A stretch of 27,965 nt of DNA from contig DBPS01000040.1 in NCBI GenBank assembly GCA_002304935.1, positions 108,519 to 136,483 on the forward strand, written 5' to 3'. Numbering within the stretch: the first letter of the stretch is position 1; every line of letters begins with the position of its first letter. Below the pieces are notes generated by a model. It did no database searches, was not told where the DNA came from, and worked only from the letters and a program-made list of their open reading frames with translations. This DNA is from Candidatus Humimicrobium oleiphilum. Lineage in GTDB: Bacteria; Actinomycetota; Humimicrobiia; Humimicrobiales; Humimicrobiaceae. A program made the translations under genes and the position numbers. This document shows, in pieces, positions 1-8,176 of the stretch.

Positions 1-1217
1 TTTTTTGAAAGATCTCTGAAATTTTTATTATTATTTATACAGTAATTGACAAGTTCCCCTGTAATATGATGGGCTTTTCGGAAGTTCTCTCCTTTTTTTA
101 CCAGGTAATCTGCAATATCTGTTGCTTCCATAAAACCTTTATCAAGATTTTCTTTAATTGACTGCCTGTTTAAAGAAATATTCTTTAAAATACTGCCGAA
201 CATTTCTACAGATTTTAATGTTTCGTCAGCTGCCTGAAACAATATTTTCTTATCTTCCTGAAGGTCTCTGTTATATGTTGACGGCAGACCTTTCTGTAAA
301 ACTATTATCTGCACAAGATTCCCTGTTACAATCGCACTTTTACCTCTTATAAGTTCAAGTATGTCCGGATTCTTTTTCTGAGGCATTATGCTGCTTCCTG
401 TACTGAATTTGTCGCTTATTTCAATAAAAGAGAACTCTGAAGAATTATATATTATAAAATCTTCACATATCCTGCTTAAATGAAGCATTATGCAGCTTAG
501 GGCATATATAATATCCTGGATATAATCCCTGCTGGCTACCTCATCCATGCTGTTACTGGTTACAGATTTAAATCTTAATATTTTCATAAGATAATCTGTA
601 TCTATTGCATATCCGCTACCGGAACATGCACCTGACCCCAGGGGTATTATATCTGTATTTTCGAAACACTCGCTTAATTTATTAAAATCCCTGAAAAATT
701 TCTCAAAATAAGAAAGAATATAATGGGAAAAAAGCACAGGCTGCGCTTTCTGCATATGAGTATAAGCTGGAAAAATAACATCTTTATTCTTTCTGGCAGA
801 TTCAAGAAGATTATTTTTCAGGATTATCATAGACTCCATCAGTTCTGCCAGATATTTTTTTAAAAAAATCTTTTCATCAAGGATTACCTGATCATTCCTG
901 CTTCTTCCTGTATGGATTTTCCCTGCAATATCTCCGACAATCTTTTTGAGCTCATTCTCTACGGCACTGTGGACATCTTCATATCCGGATATTAAAGACT
1001 CATCTTTAAAAACATTTCTGATTTTGTTAAATCCTTCAATTATAAAATCAAAATCTTTTTCTTCAATTATCCCTATTTTCCTTAATGCTGCAGAATAGGC
1101 AACATTCCCGATAATATCAGAATCCAGAAGTTTTTTATCTTCATTCACTGACTTCATAAACAAATCTGCATTATCATCCAGGCTACCGTCTGTACGGCCA
1201 GACCATAATTTATCCAT
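1..1217 (-). CDS. argH: Argininosuccinate lyase (3' end cut by window edge)
   Basis: Last step of arginine synthesis: cleaves argininosuccinate to arginine and fumarate in the cytoplasm. The frame is open from the ATG at 1217 to base 1, about 405 residues, so only the C-terminal tail is missing. Seen in the translation: the N-terminal MDKLWSGRTD typical of ArgH, the THMQKAQP segment with the catalytic His region, and the fumarase/lyase superfamily signature GSSIMPQKKNPD. The start overlaps the last 8 bases of argG, and the purine-rich AAAGGAAGAAAAA ahead of the ATG, inside argG, serves as ribosome binding site. The tight overlap implies translational coupling as the last visible gene of the arg operon. 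No frameshift was seen. Confidence 0.95.
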   Translation of the reverse strand, partial: MDKLWSGRTDGSLDDNADLFMKSVNEDKKLLDSDIIGNVAYSAALRKIGIIEEKDFDFIIEGFNKIRNVFKDESLISGYEDVHSAVENELKKIVGDIAGKIHTGRSRNDQVILDEKIFLKKYLAELMESMIILKNNLLESARKNKDVIFPAYTHMQKAQPVLFSHYILSYFEKFFRDFNKLSECFENTDIIPLGSGACSGSGYAIDTDYLMKILRFKSVTSNSMDEVASRDYIQDIIYALSCIMLHLSRICEDFIIYNSSEFSFIEISDKFSTGSSIMPQKKNPDILELIRGKSAIVTGNLVQIIVLQKGLPSTYNRDLQEDKKILFQAADETLKSVEMFGSILKNISLNRQSIKENLDKGFMEATDIADYLVKKGENFRKAHHITGELVNYCINNNKNFRDLSK

Positions 1218-2406
1218 TTTTTCTTCCTTTTTTTGCAAGTATCTCATACGGATATCCCCACATTTTTATAAAACTTTCAGAATGGCTGGGGTTAAAAGAA
1301 TCACTTTTGTCATAAGTTGCAAGCGCAAAATCATAGATAGAATTTTCTGATTTCCTTCCGACTATTGCAAAATTCTTATATCCAAGCTTTACTCTTACTG
1401 TGCCTGTCACATATTTCTGGCTTTCTATAATGAATTTTTCAAGGCATTCCCTTAAAGGAGTGAACCACAGTCCGTAATAAATCATTTCTGACAGTTTTTC
1501 TTCTATAAGGTATTTGTAATGTATAAGCTCCCTGTCATTTACAAGACTTTCAAGAGCTCTGTGAGATTCAATCAGAACTTCAGCAGCAGGTGCTTCATAT
1601 ATCTCTCTCGATTTTATTCCTATCAGCCTGTTCTCAACCATATCTATTCTTCCAATGCCATATTTTCCCGTAACCAGGTTCAACTTTAAAACCAGTTCTG
1701 CACCTGACATGGCTTTACCGTTCAATGCGACTGGTTCTCCGTTTTTAAAATCAATCTCTATATATTCGCTGTCACCAGGTTTTACTTTTATTTCTGTCCA
1801 TTTATAGATATCTTCAGGGGGTTCATTATAGGGATCTTCCAGAACCCCGCATTCTATACTTCTCCCCCACAGATTTTCATCAATGCTGTATATTTTTTTC
1901 TTTGAGACATTTATTTTAATATCATGTTCCTGGGCATATGCTATTTCCTCTTCTCTCGAAAGTTTCCAGAGCCTCATGGGCGCTATTATTTCGATATCCG
2001 GATGAAGACTCCTTATGCCTACATCAAACCTTACCTGGTCATTGCCTTTGGCTGTGCACCCATGAGCTATTTTGCCTGCATTTTCTTTTTTGGCAAATTC
2101 CACCAGTTTTTTTGCAATAAGAGGTCTTGCAATTGCAGTTGCGAGTGAATATTGTTTTTCATATCTTGAATTAGCCTTCAGTGCCAGAAAAACATAATCT
2201 TTGATAAATTCTTCCCGTACATCGATTATATATGCTTTTTTTGCCCCGGTATCTATTGCTCTTTTGTAAGCATCCTCCAGATCCTCCGGCTGACCAAGAT
2301 TTATTAAAACAGCGATAATATCCACATTATAATTTTCCTGAAGCCATTTTATCGCTACAGTCGTATCAAGCCCTCCTGAATATGCCAATATTAATTTTTC
2401 TGTCAT
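1210..2406 (-). CDS. argG: Argininosuccinate synthase
   Basis: Condenses citrulline and aspartate with ATP to argininosuccinate. The 398-residue length is normal for the family. Seen: the N-type ATP-pyrophosphatase P-loop AYSGGLDTTVAIKWL near residues 8-22, the conserved GCTAKGNDQVRFD around residues 116-128 and the C-terminal KMWGYPYE segment. It follows argR by 34 bp and overlaps argH by 8 bp. The start at 2406 lies a few bases after an AAAGGAG sequence. It belongs to the arg operon read leftwards from the promoter near 7204-7232, so repression by ArgR is expected from knowledge of the family. Confidence 0.96.
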   Translation of the reverse strand: MTEKLILAYSGGLDTTVAIKWLQENYNVDIIAVLINLGQPEDLEDAYKRAIDTGAKKAYIIDVREEFIKDYVFLALKANSRYEKQYSLATAIARPLIAKKLVEFAKKENAGKIAHGCTAKGNDQVRFDVGIRSLHPDIEIIAPMRLWKLSREEEIAYAQEHDIKINVSKKKIYSIDENLWGRSIECGVLEDPYNEPPEDIYKWTEIKVKPGDSEYIEIDFKNGEPVALNGKAMSGAELVLKLNLVTGKYGIGRIDMVENRLIGIKSREIYEAPAAEVLIESHRALESLVNDRELIHYKYLIEEKLSEMIYYGLWFTPLRECLEKFIIESQKYVTGTVRVKLGYKNFAIVGRKSENSIYDFALATYDKSDSFNPSHSESFIKMWGYPYEILAKKGRKNG

Positions 2407-2440
2407 CTGAACTCCTTTAAAACAATCGTAATTTTATTAA

Positions 2441-2899
2441 TTAAAAATTTTTTATCATATTTATAAGCTTTTCCGAACTTTTTAGATTTTCCAGTATACA
2501 GATTATAGTATCATCTCCTGCAACAGTTCCCAGTATTTCTGTAAAATTCATCTGATCAAGCACTGCTGCAACTCCCTGTGCTTCACCAGGGTATGTTTTA
2601 ATGACAATGATGTTACCTGCATTTCTGACTGAGATAATACTCTCCCTCGCTTTGGAAACAAATTTATCCATACTTATTGTTTTTCTCTCCTCGACTACAT
2701 TATTGTCAAGGACAAAAAATTCCTCACCATGAAGATTTCTCTTTTTTATTATCCTTATATCCTTCAAATCTCTGGATACTGTTGACTGGGCGACATTGTA
2801 TCCCAAAAGCCTGAGTTCTCTTATAAGCATTTCCTGTGATGAAATCTTTTTGGTATTAATTATATTTACTATATCTTTTATTCTTTTTTTGTTCCCCAT
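2441..2899 (-). CDS. argR: Arginine repressor ArgR
   Basis: Arginine-responsive transcription factor, hexameric in characterised relatives. The 152 residues show the usual two halves: an N-terminal winged helix-turn-helix (about 5-65, including SQEMLIRELRLLGYNVAQST and VSRDLKDI) and a C-terminal oligomerisation and arginine-binding domain (about 80-150, with GTVAGDDTIICI, whose two adjacent Asp are the known arginine contact region). It sits inside the operon it probably controls, between argF (35 bp away) and argG (34 bp), as in actinobacterial and Gram-positive arg clusters. Its likely target is the inverted repeat over the argC promoter (7195-7235), which is inferred from position. Confidence 0.95.
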   Translation of the reverse strand: MGNKKRIKDIVNIINTKKISSQEMLIRELRLLGYNVAQSTVSRDLKDIRIIKKRNLHGEEFFVLDNNVVEERKTISMDKFVSKARESIISVRNAGNIIVIKTYPGEAQGVAAVLDQMNFTEILGTVAGDDTIICILENLKSSEKLINMIKNF

Positions 2900-2934
2900 A
2901 TTTTTTTATTTTTATCCGGTTGATTTAAGAATGA

Positions 2935-3882
2935 TTATTTTGAATCATCCTGCCTGTCAAAAAGAAACTTGAGCAGACCTTTCTGTGCATGAAGCCTGTT
3001 TTCAGCCTGCTCCCATACAATGGAATTATCGCTGTCAAGGACTTCTGATGTTATTTCCATTCCCCTGTGCGCAGGAAGGCAGTGCATTATCGCTACATCA
3101 GGTCTGGCATTTTTCAGAAGATCACTGTTTACCTGATATGGCATCATCATTTCTATTTTCTCTTTCTGCTCTTCCTGCCCCATGCTTATCCATACATCCG
3201 TATATATTACATCCGCTCCAAAAGCAGCTTTTGTAGGTTCATTCTCTATACAGATATTATTTTTACTTATTGCTGACTCCTTCTTAAGAAATTCCATTAG
3301 AAATTCGTCAGTTTTTAATGATTTAGGACAGCATATGGTTATGTCTACCCCCAGCTTTGTAAATCCGACAAGCAGACTGTTTGATACATTATTGGGATCT
3401 CCGAAATATACAAATTTTAAATTCTTTTTAAATAAAAGATTCTTTTCTATAAGGGTCTGCATATCTGCCAGAATCTGGCAGGGATGATATTTATCCGTTA
3501 GTGCGTTTATAACAGGAATTGAGCAATTTTCTGCAATAGTCTCAACAGTCTCCTGCATGAAAGTCCTTATAATAACAGCATCCAGGTATGCATCAAATAT
3601 CTTTGCAGTATCAGCATAAGTCTCTCCCCTGCCCAATTGAAGATTTTTTGAATCAAGCACAAGACAATGGCCTCCAAGCTGATTTATCCCTACTTCAAAA
3701 GAAACTCTTGTGCGAGTCGAAGGCTTGTCAAATAATAAAGCTATATTCCTGCCTTTTAAGATATCGCTATAATTACCTGGTTCTGATTTTATTTCCTCTG
3801 CCATATCAAGGATCTTTATTATTTCTTCTTTTGAATAATCTTTTAATGAAAGGAGATCTTTTTTTATCTTTTTATCTTTCAT
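2935..3882 (-). CDS. argF: Ornithine carbamoyltransferase
   Basis: Transfers the carbamoyl group from carbamoyl phosphate to ornithine, giving citrulline. The 315 residues carry all catalytic signatures: the carbamoyl-phosphate loop STRTR (55-59), HPCQ (133-136), and the HCLP ornithine-side motif (267-270). Anabolic ArgF is preferred over catabolic ArcB because the gene lies within a complete biosynthetic operon. The ATG overlaps the argD stop by 4 bp (ATGA), implying translational coupling. The gap to argR is 35 bp. Confidence 0.95.
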   Translation of the reverse strand: MKDKKIKKDLLSLKDYSKEEIIKILDMAEEIKSEPGNYSDILKGRNIALLFDKPSTRTRVSFEVGINQLGGHCLVLDSKNLQLGRGETYADTAKIFDAYLDAVIIRTFMQETVETIAENCSIPVINALTDKYHPCQILADMQTLIEKNLLFKKNLKFVYFGDPNNVSNSLLVGFTKLGVDITICCPKSLKTDEFLMEFLKKESAISKNNICIENEPTKAAFGADVIYTDVWISMGQEEQKEKIEMMMPYQVNSDLLKNARPDVAIMHCLPAHRGMEITSEVLDSDNSIVWEQAENRLHAQKGLLKFLFDRQDDSK

Positions 3883-5108
3883 TTTTTATCTTCTTCCTTT
3901 ATATATTTGTCAAGAAATCTTATTAGAAAATCAATATCTTTTTTATTTATAACTAGCGAAGGCAGGAATCTTATTGTACTTTCTGATACTTTGTTTAGAA
4001 CTAATCCGCTTTCCAGGGCACTTTTTATTAAAGCTGATGCTATAGGCTTTTTAAATTCAATTGCAAGCATCAGTCCCATACCCCTTACCTCCAGCACTAT
4101 CTGGTATTTTGCCTGAAGCATTTTTAATTTTTCAGTCAGGTATTTTCCAAGGATTTCTGCCCTGCCGGCAAGATTTTTTTCCAGAAGATATTTTATCACT
4201 GCAACTCCCGCAGAGCATGAGGCAGCATTGCCGCCAAAAGTCGACCCGTGGGTGCCGGGAGTAAAAGCAGAACATATCTTATCGGTAGAGATGACGGCTC
4301 CTATGGGCATGCCTCCGCCAAGACTTTTGGCTACAACTATTATATCCGGAATTACATCATATTGCTGATAGGCAAAAATAGAACCGGTTCTTGAAAACCC
4401 TGTCTGTATTTCATCGATTATCAGTAATATTTCATTTTTTTCACATAATTTTTTTAATTCAGCAATAAATTCTTTTTTACATACGTTTATTCCGCCTTCC
4501 CCCTGGATGAGTTCGATTATTACGGCACATGTATTATCATCTATTTTTTTCTTTACAGACTCAATATCATTTATATCAGAATATTTAAAACCGCTTAATA
4601 GTGGCTCAAACATGTTTTGTTTTTTTACCTGCGCAGTTGCCGCAAGAGCTCCCAGGGTCCTTCCGTGAAAAGAGTTATTAAAAGTAATTATTTCATATCT
4701 TTTTTTTCCATATTTGTCAGTAGAATATTTTCTGGCAAGCTTTATGGCTCCTTCAACTGCTTCGGCACCGCTGTTTGCAAAGAATACTTTTTCTCCAAAA
4801 CCTGATATGCGGCAAAGCTCACCGGCAAGCTCGACCTGGGGAATATTATAAAAAATATTGGAAGGCTGGATTATTCTGCCAATCTGTTCTTTTAACGCTT
4901 TGATTATATCAGGATTTGAATGTCCGACATTCAGGCATCCGTATCCTGATGTAAAGTCTGTATATTTTTTCCCTTCAGCATCCCAAAGATATTGCATTTT
5001 TGCTTTATTGAAAACAACATCCAGCCTTGAATAAGTATGCATTAAGAAACGGTCACCCTTCTCTGCTATATCTTTATTTAAATCAATATTTTTACTTTTT
5101 TCTTCCAT
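3879..5108 (-). CDS. argD: Acetylornithine aminotransferase
   Basis: PLP-dependent class-III aminotransferase that converts N-acetylglutamate semialdehyde to N-acetylornithine. Seen: the SGAEAVEGAIKLARK cofactor segment (about 114-128), the FHGRTLG motif, the IIDEIQTGFSRTG block and the PLP-binding Lys in VVAKSLGGGMPIGA (about residue 261). The frame also allows a TTG at 5111, but the ATG at 5108 sits 8 bases from AAAGG and is preferred, giving 409 residues. It ends with a 4-bp overlap into argF and starts about 20 bp after argB. Members of this family can also act as succinyldiaminopimelate aminotransferase; the operon context argues for arginine. Confidence 0.94.
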   Translation of the reverse strand: MEEKSKNIDLNKDIAEKGDRFLMHTYSRLDVVFNKAKMQYLWDAEGKKYTDFTSGYGCLNVGHSNPDIIKALKEQIGRIIQPSNIFYNIPQVELAGELCRISGFGEKVFFANSGAEAVEGAIKLARKYSTDKYGKKRYEIITFNNSFHGRTLGALAATAQVKKQNMFEPLLSGFKYSDINDIESVKKKIDDNTCAVIIELIQGEGGINVCKKEFIAELKKLCEKNEILLIIDEIQTGFSRTGSIFAYQQYDVIPDIIVVAKSLGGGMPIGAVISTDKICSAFTPGTHGSTFGGNAASCSAGVAVIKYLLEKNLAGRAEILGKYLTEKLKMLQAKYQIVLEVRGMGLMLAIEFKKPIASALIKSALESGLVLNKVSESTIRFLPSLVINKKDIDFLIRFLDKYIKEEDKK

Positions 5109-5129
5109 CAATTTTACCTTTCATTTCAT

Positions 5130-6047
5130 TTAATTATCTTTTACAATCATTGTACCTATTCCTTTATCGGTAAATATTTCAATAAGTATCGAATGAGGAT
5201 GATTGCCATTTAGTATATGGGTTCTTTCAACTCCGTTGTTCAGGGCATCGATACATGCTCTTACTTTTGGTATCATTCCCTTGCTTATCACGTTTTCTTT
5301 TATTAATTTGATTGCACCCTTAATTGATAATCTGGATACAAATTTCTGTAAATTTTTTTCACTGATCTTTATTCCGTCAACATCAGTAAGGAGTATCATT
5401 TTTTTTGCTTTTAGCTTTGAACTTATTTCACATGCACATGTATCTGCATTAATATTATAGATATTCCCATATTTATCGGAACCCAGAGTAGCAATTACAG
5501 GAATATAATCACTATCTAGCAATTTATTCAGAAAACCTGAATCAATATTTATGATTTCACCGACAAATCCTAGATCAATATCTTTACCTTCTTTTACGAA
5601 CTGCTTTTTACTGCATTCAATGAAATTCGCATCATTGCCCGAAATGCCTATTGCAATTTTTCCATGCTTGTTTAAAAATGATACAATTTTGGAATTGATT
5701 TCACCGAGAAGAACCATTTTCACTACTTCTATAGCTTTTTCATCTGTAATTCTTAATCCTTCACAGAATTTTACTTCAATATTTTTTTCCTCCATAAGCC
5801 TGGTTATCTGTTTGCCTCCGCCATGAAGAAGTATTACTTTTATTCCAACATATTTCATAAGAACAATATCATTAAGAACATTGTTCAAACCTGCATCATC
5901 TTCCATTATTGCTCCGCCTAGCTTGACTATGACTATTTTGTTGAAATATTCTTTAATATATGGAAGTGCCTCAAGCAATATTTCAGCTTTATTCTGATAT
6001 AATTCATTATTAATATTTTCATTGTCACAATATTTATCTATTATCAT
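5130..6047 (-). CDS. argB: N-acetylglutamate kinase
   Basis: Phosphorylates N-acetylglutamate, usually the committed step of arginine synthesis. The amino-acid-kinase fold is recognisable from VIVKLGGAIM (about 38-47), LHGGGKQI (about 74-81) and the C-terminal SKGMIPKVRACIDALNNG block. A roughly 35-residue N-terminal stretch precedes the first kinase strand and includes a probable helix (KAEILLEALPYIKEYF). In arginine-sensitive NAGKs such an N-helix mediates hexamer formation and feedback inhibition, so sensitivity is inferred here. The ATG at 6047 follows GAGAGGAA. The gene is separated from argC by only 47 bp, so the argJ that normally sits between them in actinobacteria is absent. Confidence 0.95.
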   Translation of the reverse strand: MIIDKYCDNENINNELYQNKAEILLEALPYIKEYFNKIVIVKLGGAIMEDDAGLNNVLNDIVLMKYVGIKVILLHGGGKQITRLMEEKNIEVKFCEGLRITDEKAIEVVKMVLLGEINSKIVSFLNKHGKIAIGISGNDANFIECSKKQFVKEGKDIDLGFVGEIINIDSGFLNKLLDSDYIPVIATLGSDKYGNIYNINADTCACEISSKLKAKKMILLTDVDGIKISEKNLQKFVSRLSIKGAIKLIKENVISKGMIPKVRACIDALNNGVERTHILNGNHPHSILIEIFTDKGIGTMIVKDN

Positions 6048-6094
6048 AAGTTCCTCTCAGATGATTAGATTAATTAATGTAAAACATAAAAAAA

Positions 6095-7165
6095 TCAATT
6101 ATAATTCCCCAGCATATTCAGTCCTTCTTCTTCATCTAAACCAAACATCAGATTCATGTTCTGAACCGCCTGTCCTGAAGCTCCCTTTAATATATTGTCT
6201 ATTGCACTGAATATTTTGATAATTGAAGTCCTGTAATCAGCCATAAAACCTATATGTGCCGAATTGGTTCCGGAGACATTGCTTATTTTGGGGACATCAT
6301 TATTGATAAATTTGATAAAAGTTTCATTCTTGTAAAAATCTTCATAAAAAGCTCTTATTTTATCTTCAGCATCAATTATTTCTCCTATATTCGTACCCCC
6401 AACATAAATTGATGTAAATATCCCTCTGTTTATCGGTAAAAGATGGGGAGTAAAGCTGATTTTATTTACAGATTCTGATATATTTTTCAACTCCTGCTCT
6501 ATTTCAGGTATATGTCTGTGTTTTACCGGTGAATATGCAAAAAAGTTCTCAGATATATTCAAAAAAAGATAATCATCCTTTAATTTTCTTCCTGCCCCGC
6601 TTACGCCTGATTTGGAATCAATAGTTATGGAATCAAATTCCAGATATTTTAAATTCAGTAAAGGCGCAAGGGCAAGAATTACTGAAGTCGGATAACACCC
6701 GGGATTTGCAACATAATCTGCATTTTTTATTTCCTTTTTGTTTAATTCAGGCAATCCGTAAACAAATCTGGGTAGCATATCTTTCAGAATATGCCTATCT
6801 TTATACCATTCCTCATAGACTTCAGGTTTCTTCAATCTGAAATCAGAACCAAGATCTATTATTTTACCTTTATAATCATTTTCCATCAGATATTTTACAT
6901 ATTCCATTGATTTCCCGGGAGGAAGGCATAAAAAAATCAGATCTGAATCTTTTATATCAGATTTGGAAAAAAAGTTCTTAAAAAAAATATTCTTATTCTT
7001 GTTAAGATTTAATGTGTTTTGGAATACACTGCTTATTTTTTTATCCTCAAAAGTCCTTGATAATACTGTAATAATAGTAGAGTATTCGTGTCTGTCCAGT
7101 ATTTTTAATAGCTCTATCCCTGTTATCCCTGAAGCACCTGCGATTGATATTTTTATTTCTTTCAT
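6095..7165 (-). CDS. argC: N-acetyl-gamma-glutamyl-phosphate reductase
   Basis: NADPH-dependent reduction of N-acetylglutamyl phosphate to the semialdehyde. The 356 residues show the N-terminal Rossmann motif GASGITGIELLKIL (10-23), the active-site Cys157 in NPGCYPTSVILALAPL, and the HRHIPEIEQEL segment with the catalytic His. This is the first gene of the arg operon: a strong promoter and an inverted repeat lie 30-70 bp upstream. The ATG at 7165 follows CAGGTT about 7 bases upstream. It is somewhat longer than the usual 340-345 residues, through small insertions, without loss of key residues. Confidence 0.95.
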   Translation of the reverse strand: MKEIKISIAGASGITGIELLKILDRHEYSTIITVLSRTFEDKKISSVFQNTLNLNKNKNIFFKNFFSKSDIKDSDLIFLCLPPGKSMEYVKYLMENDYKGKIIDLGSDFRLKKPEVYEEWYKDRHILKDMLPRFVYGLPELNKKEIKNADYVANPGCYPTSVILALAPLLNLKYLEFDSITIDSKSGVSGAGRKLKDDYLFLNISENFFAYSPVKHRHIPEIEQELKNISESVNKISFTPHLLPINRGIFTSIYVGGTNIGEIIDAEDKIRAFYEDFYKNETFIKFINNDVPKISNVSGTNSAHIGFMADYRTSIIKIFSAIDNILKGASGQAVQNMNLMFGLDEEEGLNMLGNYN

Positions 7166-7194
7166 TTTATAACCTGATTTTATAGATATTAAAT

Positions 7195-7235
7195 TAATTG
7201 CATATTATACATATATATAGAATATTATGCAATTA
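7195..7235 (-). promoter_or_regulatory. argC promoter with overlapping inverted repeat (candidate ArgR operator)
   Basis: Read on the minus strand, TTGCAT (7227-7232) and a perfect TATAAT (7204-7209) are separated by exactly 17 bp. The 10-bp arms TAATTGCATA (7195-7204) and TATGCAATTA (7226-7235) form a perfect inverted repeat, so one arm lies on the -35 and the other on the -10. Each arm belongs to a 16-bp AT-rich element resembling ARG-box halves (TGnAT-type). ArgR is encoded in this operon. The promoter is well supported; the ArgR assignment is inferred from position and resemblance. Confidence 0.7.
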
Positions 7236-7316
7236 TAATTAAAAATTAATTTTTTTTGATATATGCTTTAAAATAGTAATTGTTTTATCAATAATATTAA
7301 AAAAACAAGGATTCAA

Positions 7317-7499
7317 ATGATACTATTAATACTGGCTGTAATATTTCTTGTGCTTGCCATAATTGCAGGGATTTTCGGACTGAGAAGAGTTGCCTCTGCA
7401 AGCTGCCTTGTCTCAAGAATATTCTTTTTTCTTCTTGTTGCAGGTTTTTTTATCACTATAATCCTTTTCATATTTAATCTTTTCTTTAAGTTTATTTAA
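7317..7499 (+). CDS. Small DUF1328-like membrane protein
   Basis: A 60-residue protein with two hydrophobic segments (about 2-20 and 33-56) joined by a short basic linker GLRRVASASCLVSR. The pattern of an I/L/V-A-rich first helix, GIFGLRRVASAS, then a second helix beginning RIFFFLL resembles the DUF1328/YtjA family of small bacterial membrane proteins, whose function is not established. The ATG is preceded by AAGGA 6 bases upstream, supporting translation. It is divergent from argC and is followed after 18 bp by pcm, so the two may be cotranscribed. The family call is by pattern memory only. Confidence 0.65.
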   Translation: MILLILAVIFLVLAIIAGIFGLRRVASASCLVSRIFFFLLVAGFFITIILFIFNLFFKFI

Positions 7500-7517
7500 T
7501 CAGATTTTATTTGTATT

Positions 7518-8162
7518 ATGTTTTTTGATGAAGAAAAATTCAGCAGACTAAGAGAAGAAATGGTAAAAACCCAGATCATTGCAAGGGGTATTAAGGATAA
7601 AAAGGTCATTGAAGCATTAAAAAAAGTACCCCGGCATTGCTTCGTTGAGTCTGAAAGCTATGAATCTGCCTATGGTGATTATCCCTTATCCATAGGTCTT
7701 TCGCAGACCATTTCCCAACCCTATATAGTTGCTCTCATGACAGAACTTCTGGAAATAAAGAATAGCGACAGGATTCTTGAAATAGGAACAGGCTCAGGTT
7801 ACCAGACAGCAATACTGGCTGAAATTGCCAGTGAGGTTTTTACAGTTGAATTTATAGATACGCTTTCAAAAAAATCAGAAACCGTCCTTAGGAAAATGGG
7901 ATATAAAAATATAAATTTTAAAATCGGAGACGGATATGAAGGATGGCCTGAGTTTTCTCCATTCAGTAAAATAATAGTTACTGCTGCTCCGGAGAATGTC
8001 CCTGGGAAATTAAAAGAACAGCTTGCAGACAATGGTAAAATGGTTATACCTGTAGGAGTTAATGTATTTAATCAGTGTCTTGTAAAACTGACCAGATTAA
8101 AAGAGAGATTCATTAGTGAAGAAATCTGCGGAGTTTCATTTGTACCGATGGTAAAAAAATAA
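7518..8162 (+). CDS. pcm: Protein-L-isoaspartate O-methyltransferase
   Basis: SAM-dependent methylation of isoaspartyl residues in age-damaged proteins, starting their repair to aspartate. The 214 residues match the family length. Seen: the conserved VPRHCFV (about 37-43), the GLSQTISQPYIVALM substrate/SAM signature (60-74), the SAM-binding motif ILEIGTGSGYQTAIL (86-100), and the post-motif IIVTAAPENVPGKLKEQL. The start at 7518 has no clear Shine-Dalgarno, so translation may be coupled to the small gene 18 bp upstream. The nitrilase gene follows after 14 bp, which suggests a small protein and metabolite repair operon. Confidence 0.93.
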   Translation: MFFDEEKFSRLREEMVKTQIIARGIKDKKVIEALKKVPRHCFVESESYESAYGDYPLSIGLSQTISQPYIVALMTELLEIKNSDRILEIGTGSGYQTAILAEIASEVFTVEFIDTLSKKSETVLRKMGYKNINFKIGDGYEGWPEFSPFSKIIVTAAPENVPGKLKEQLADNGKMVIPVGVNVFNQCLVKLTRLKERFISEEICGVSFVPMVKK

Positions 8163-8176
8163 TTTTTTAAAGATAT

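Noticed and set aside
1924..2148. Plus-strand ORFs inside argG, and similar frames opposite argB, argF, pheT, dnaE2, dinB and dhaL
   Set aside because: They are antisense shadows of well-conserved genes, with no recognisable domains.
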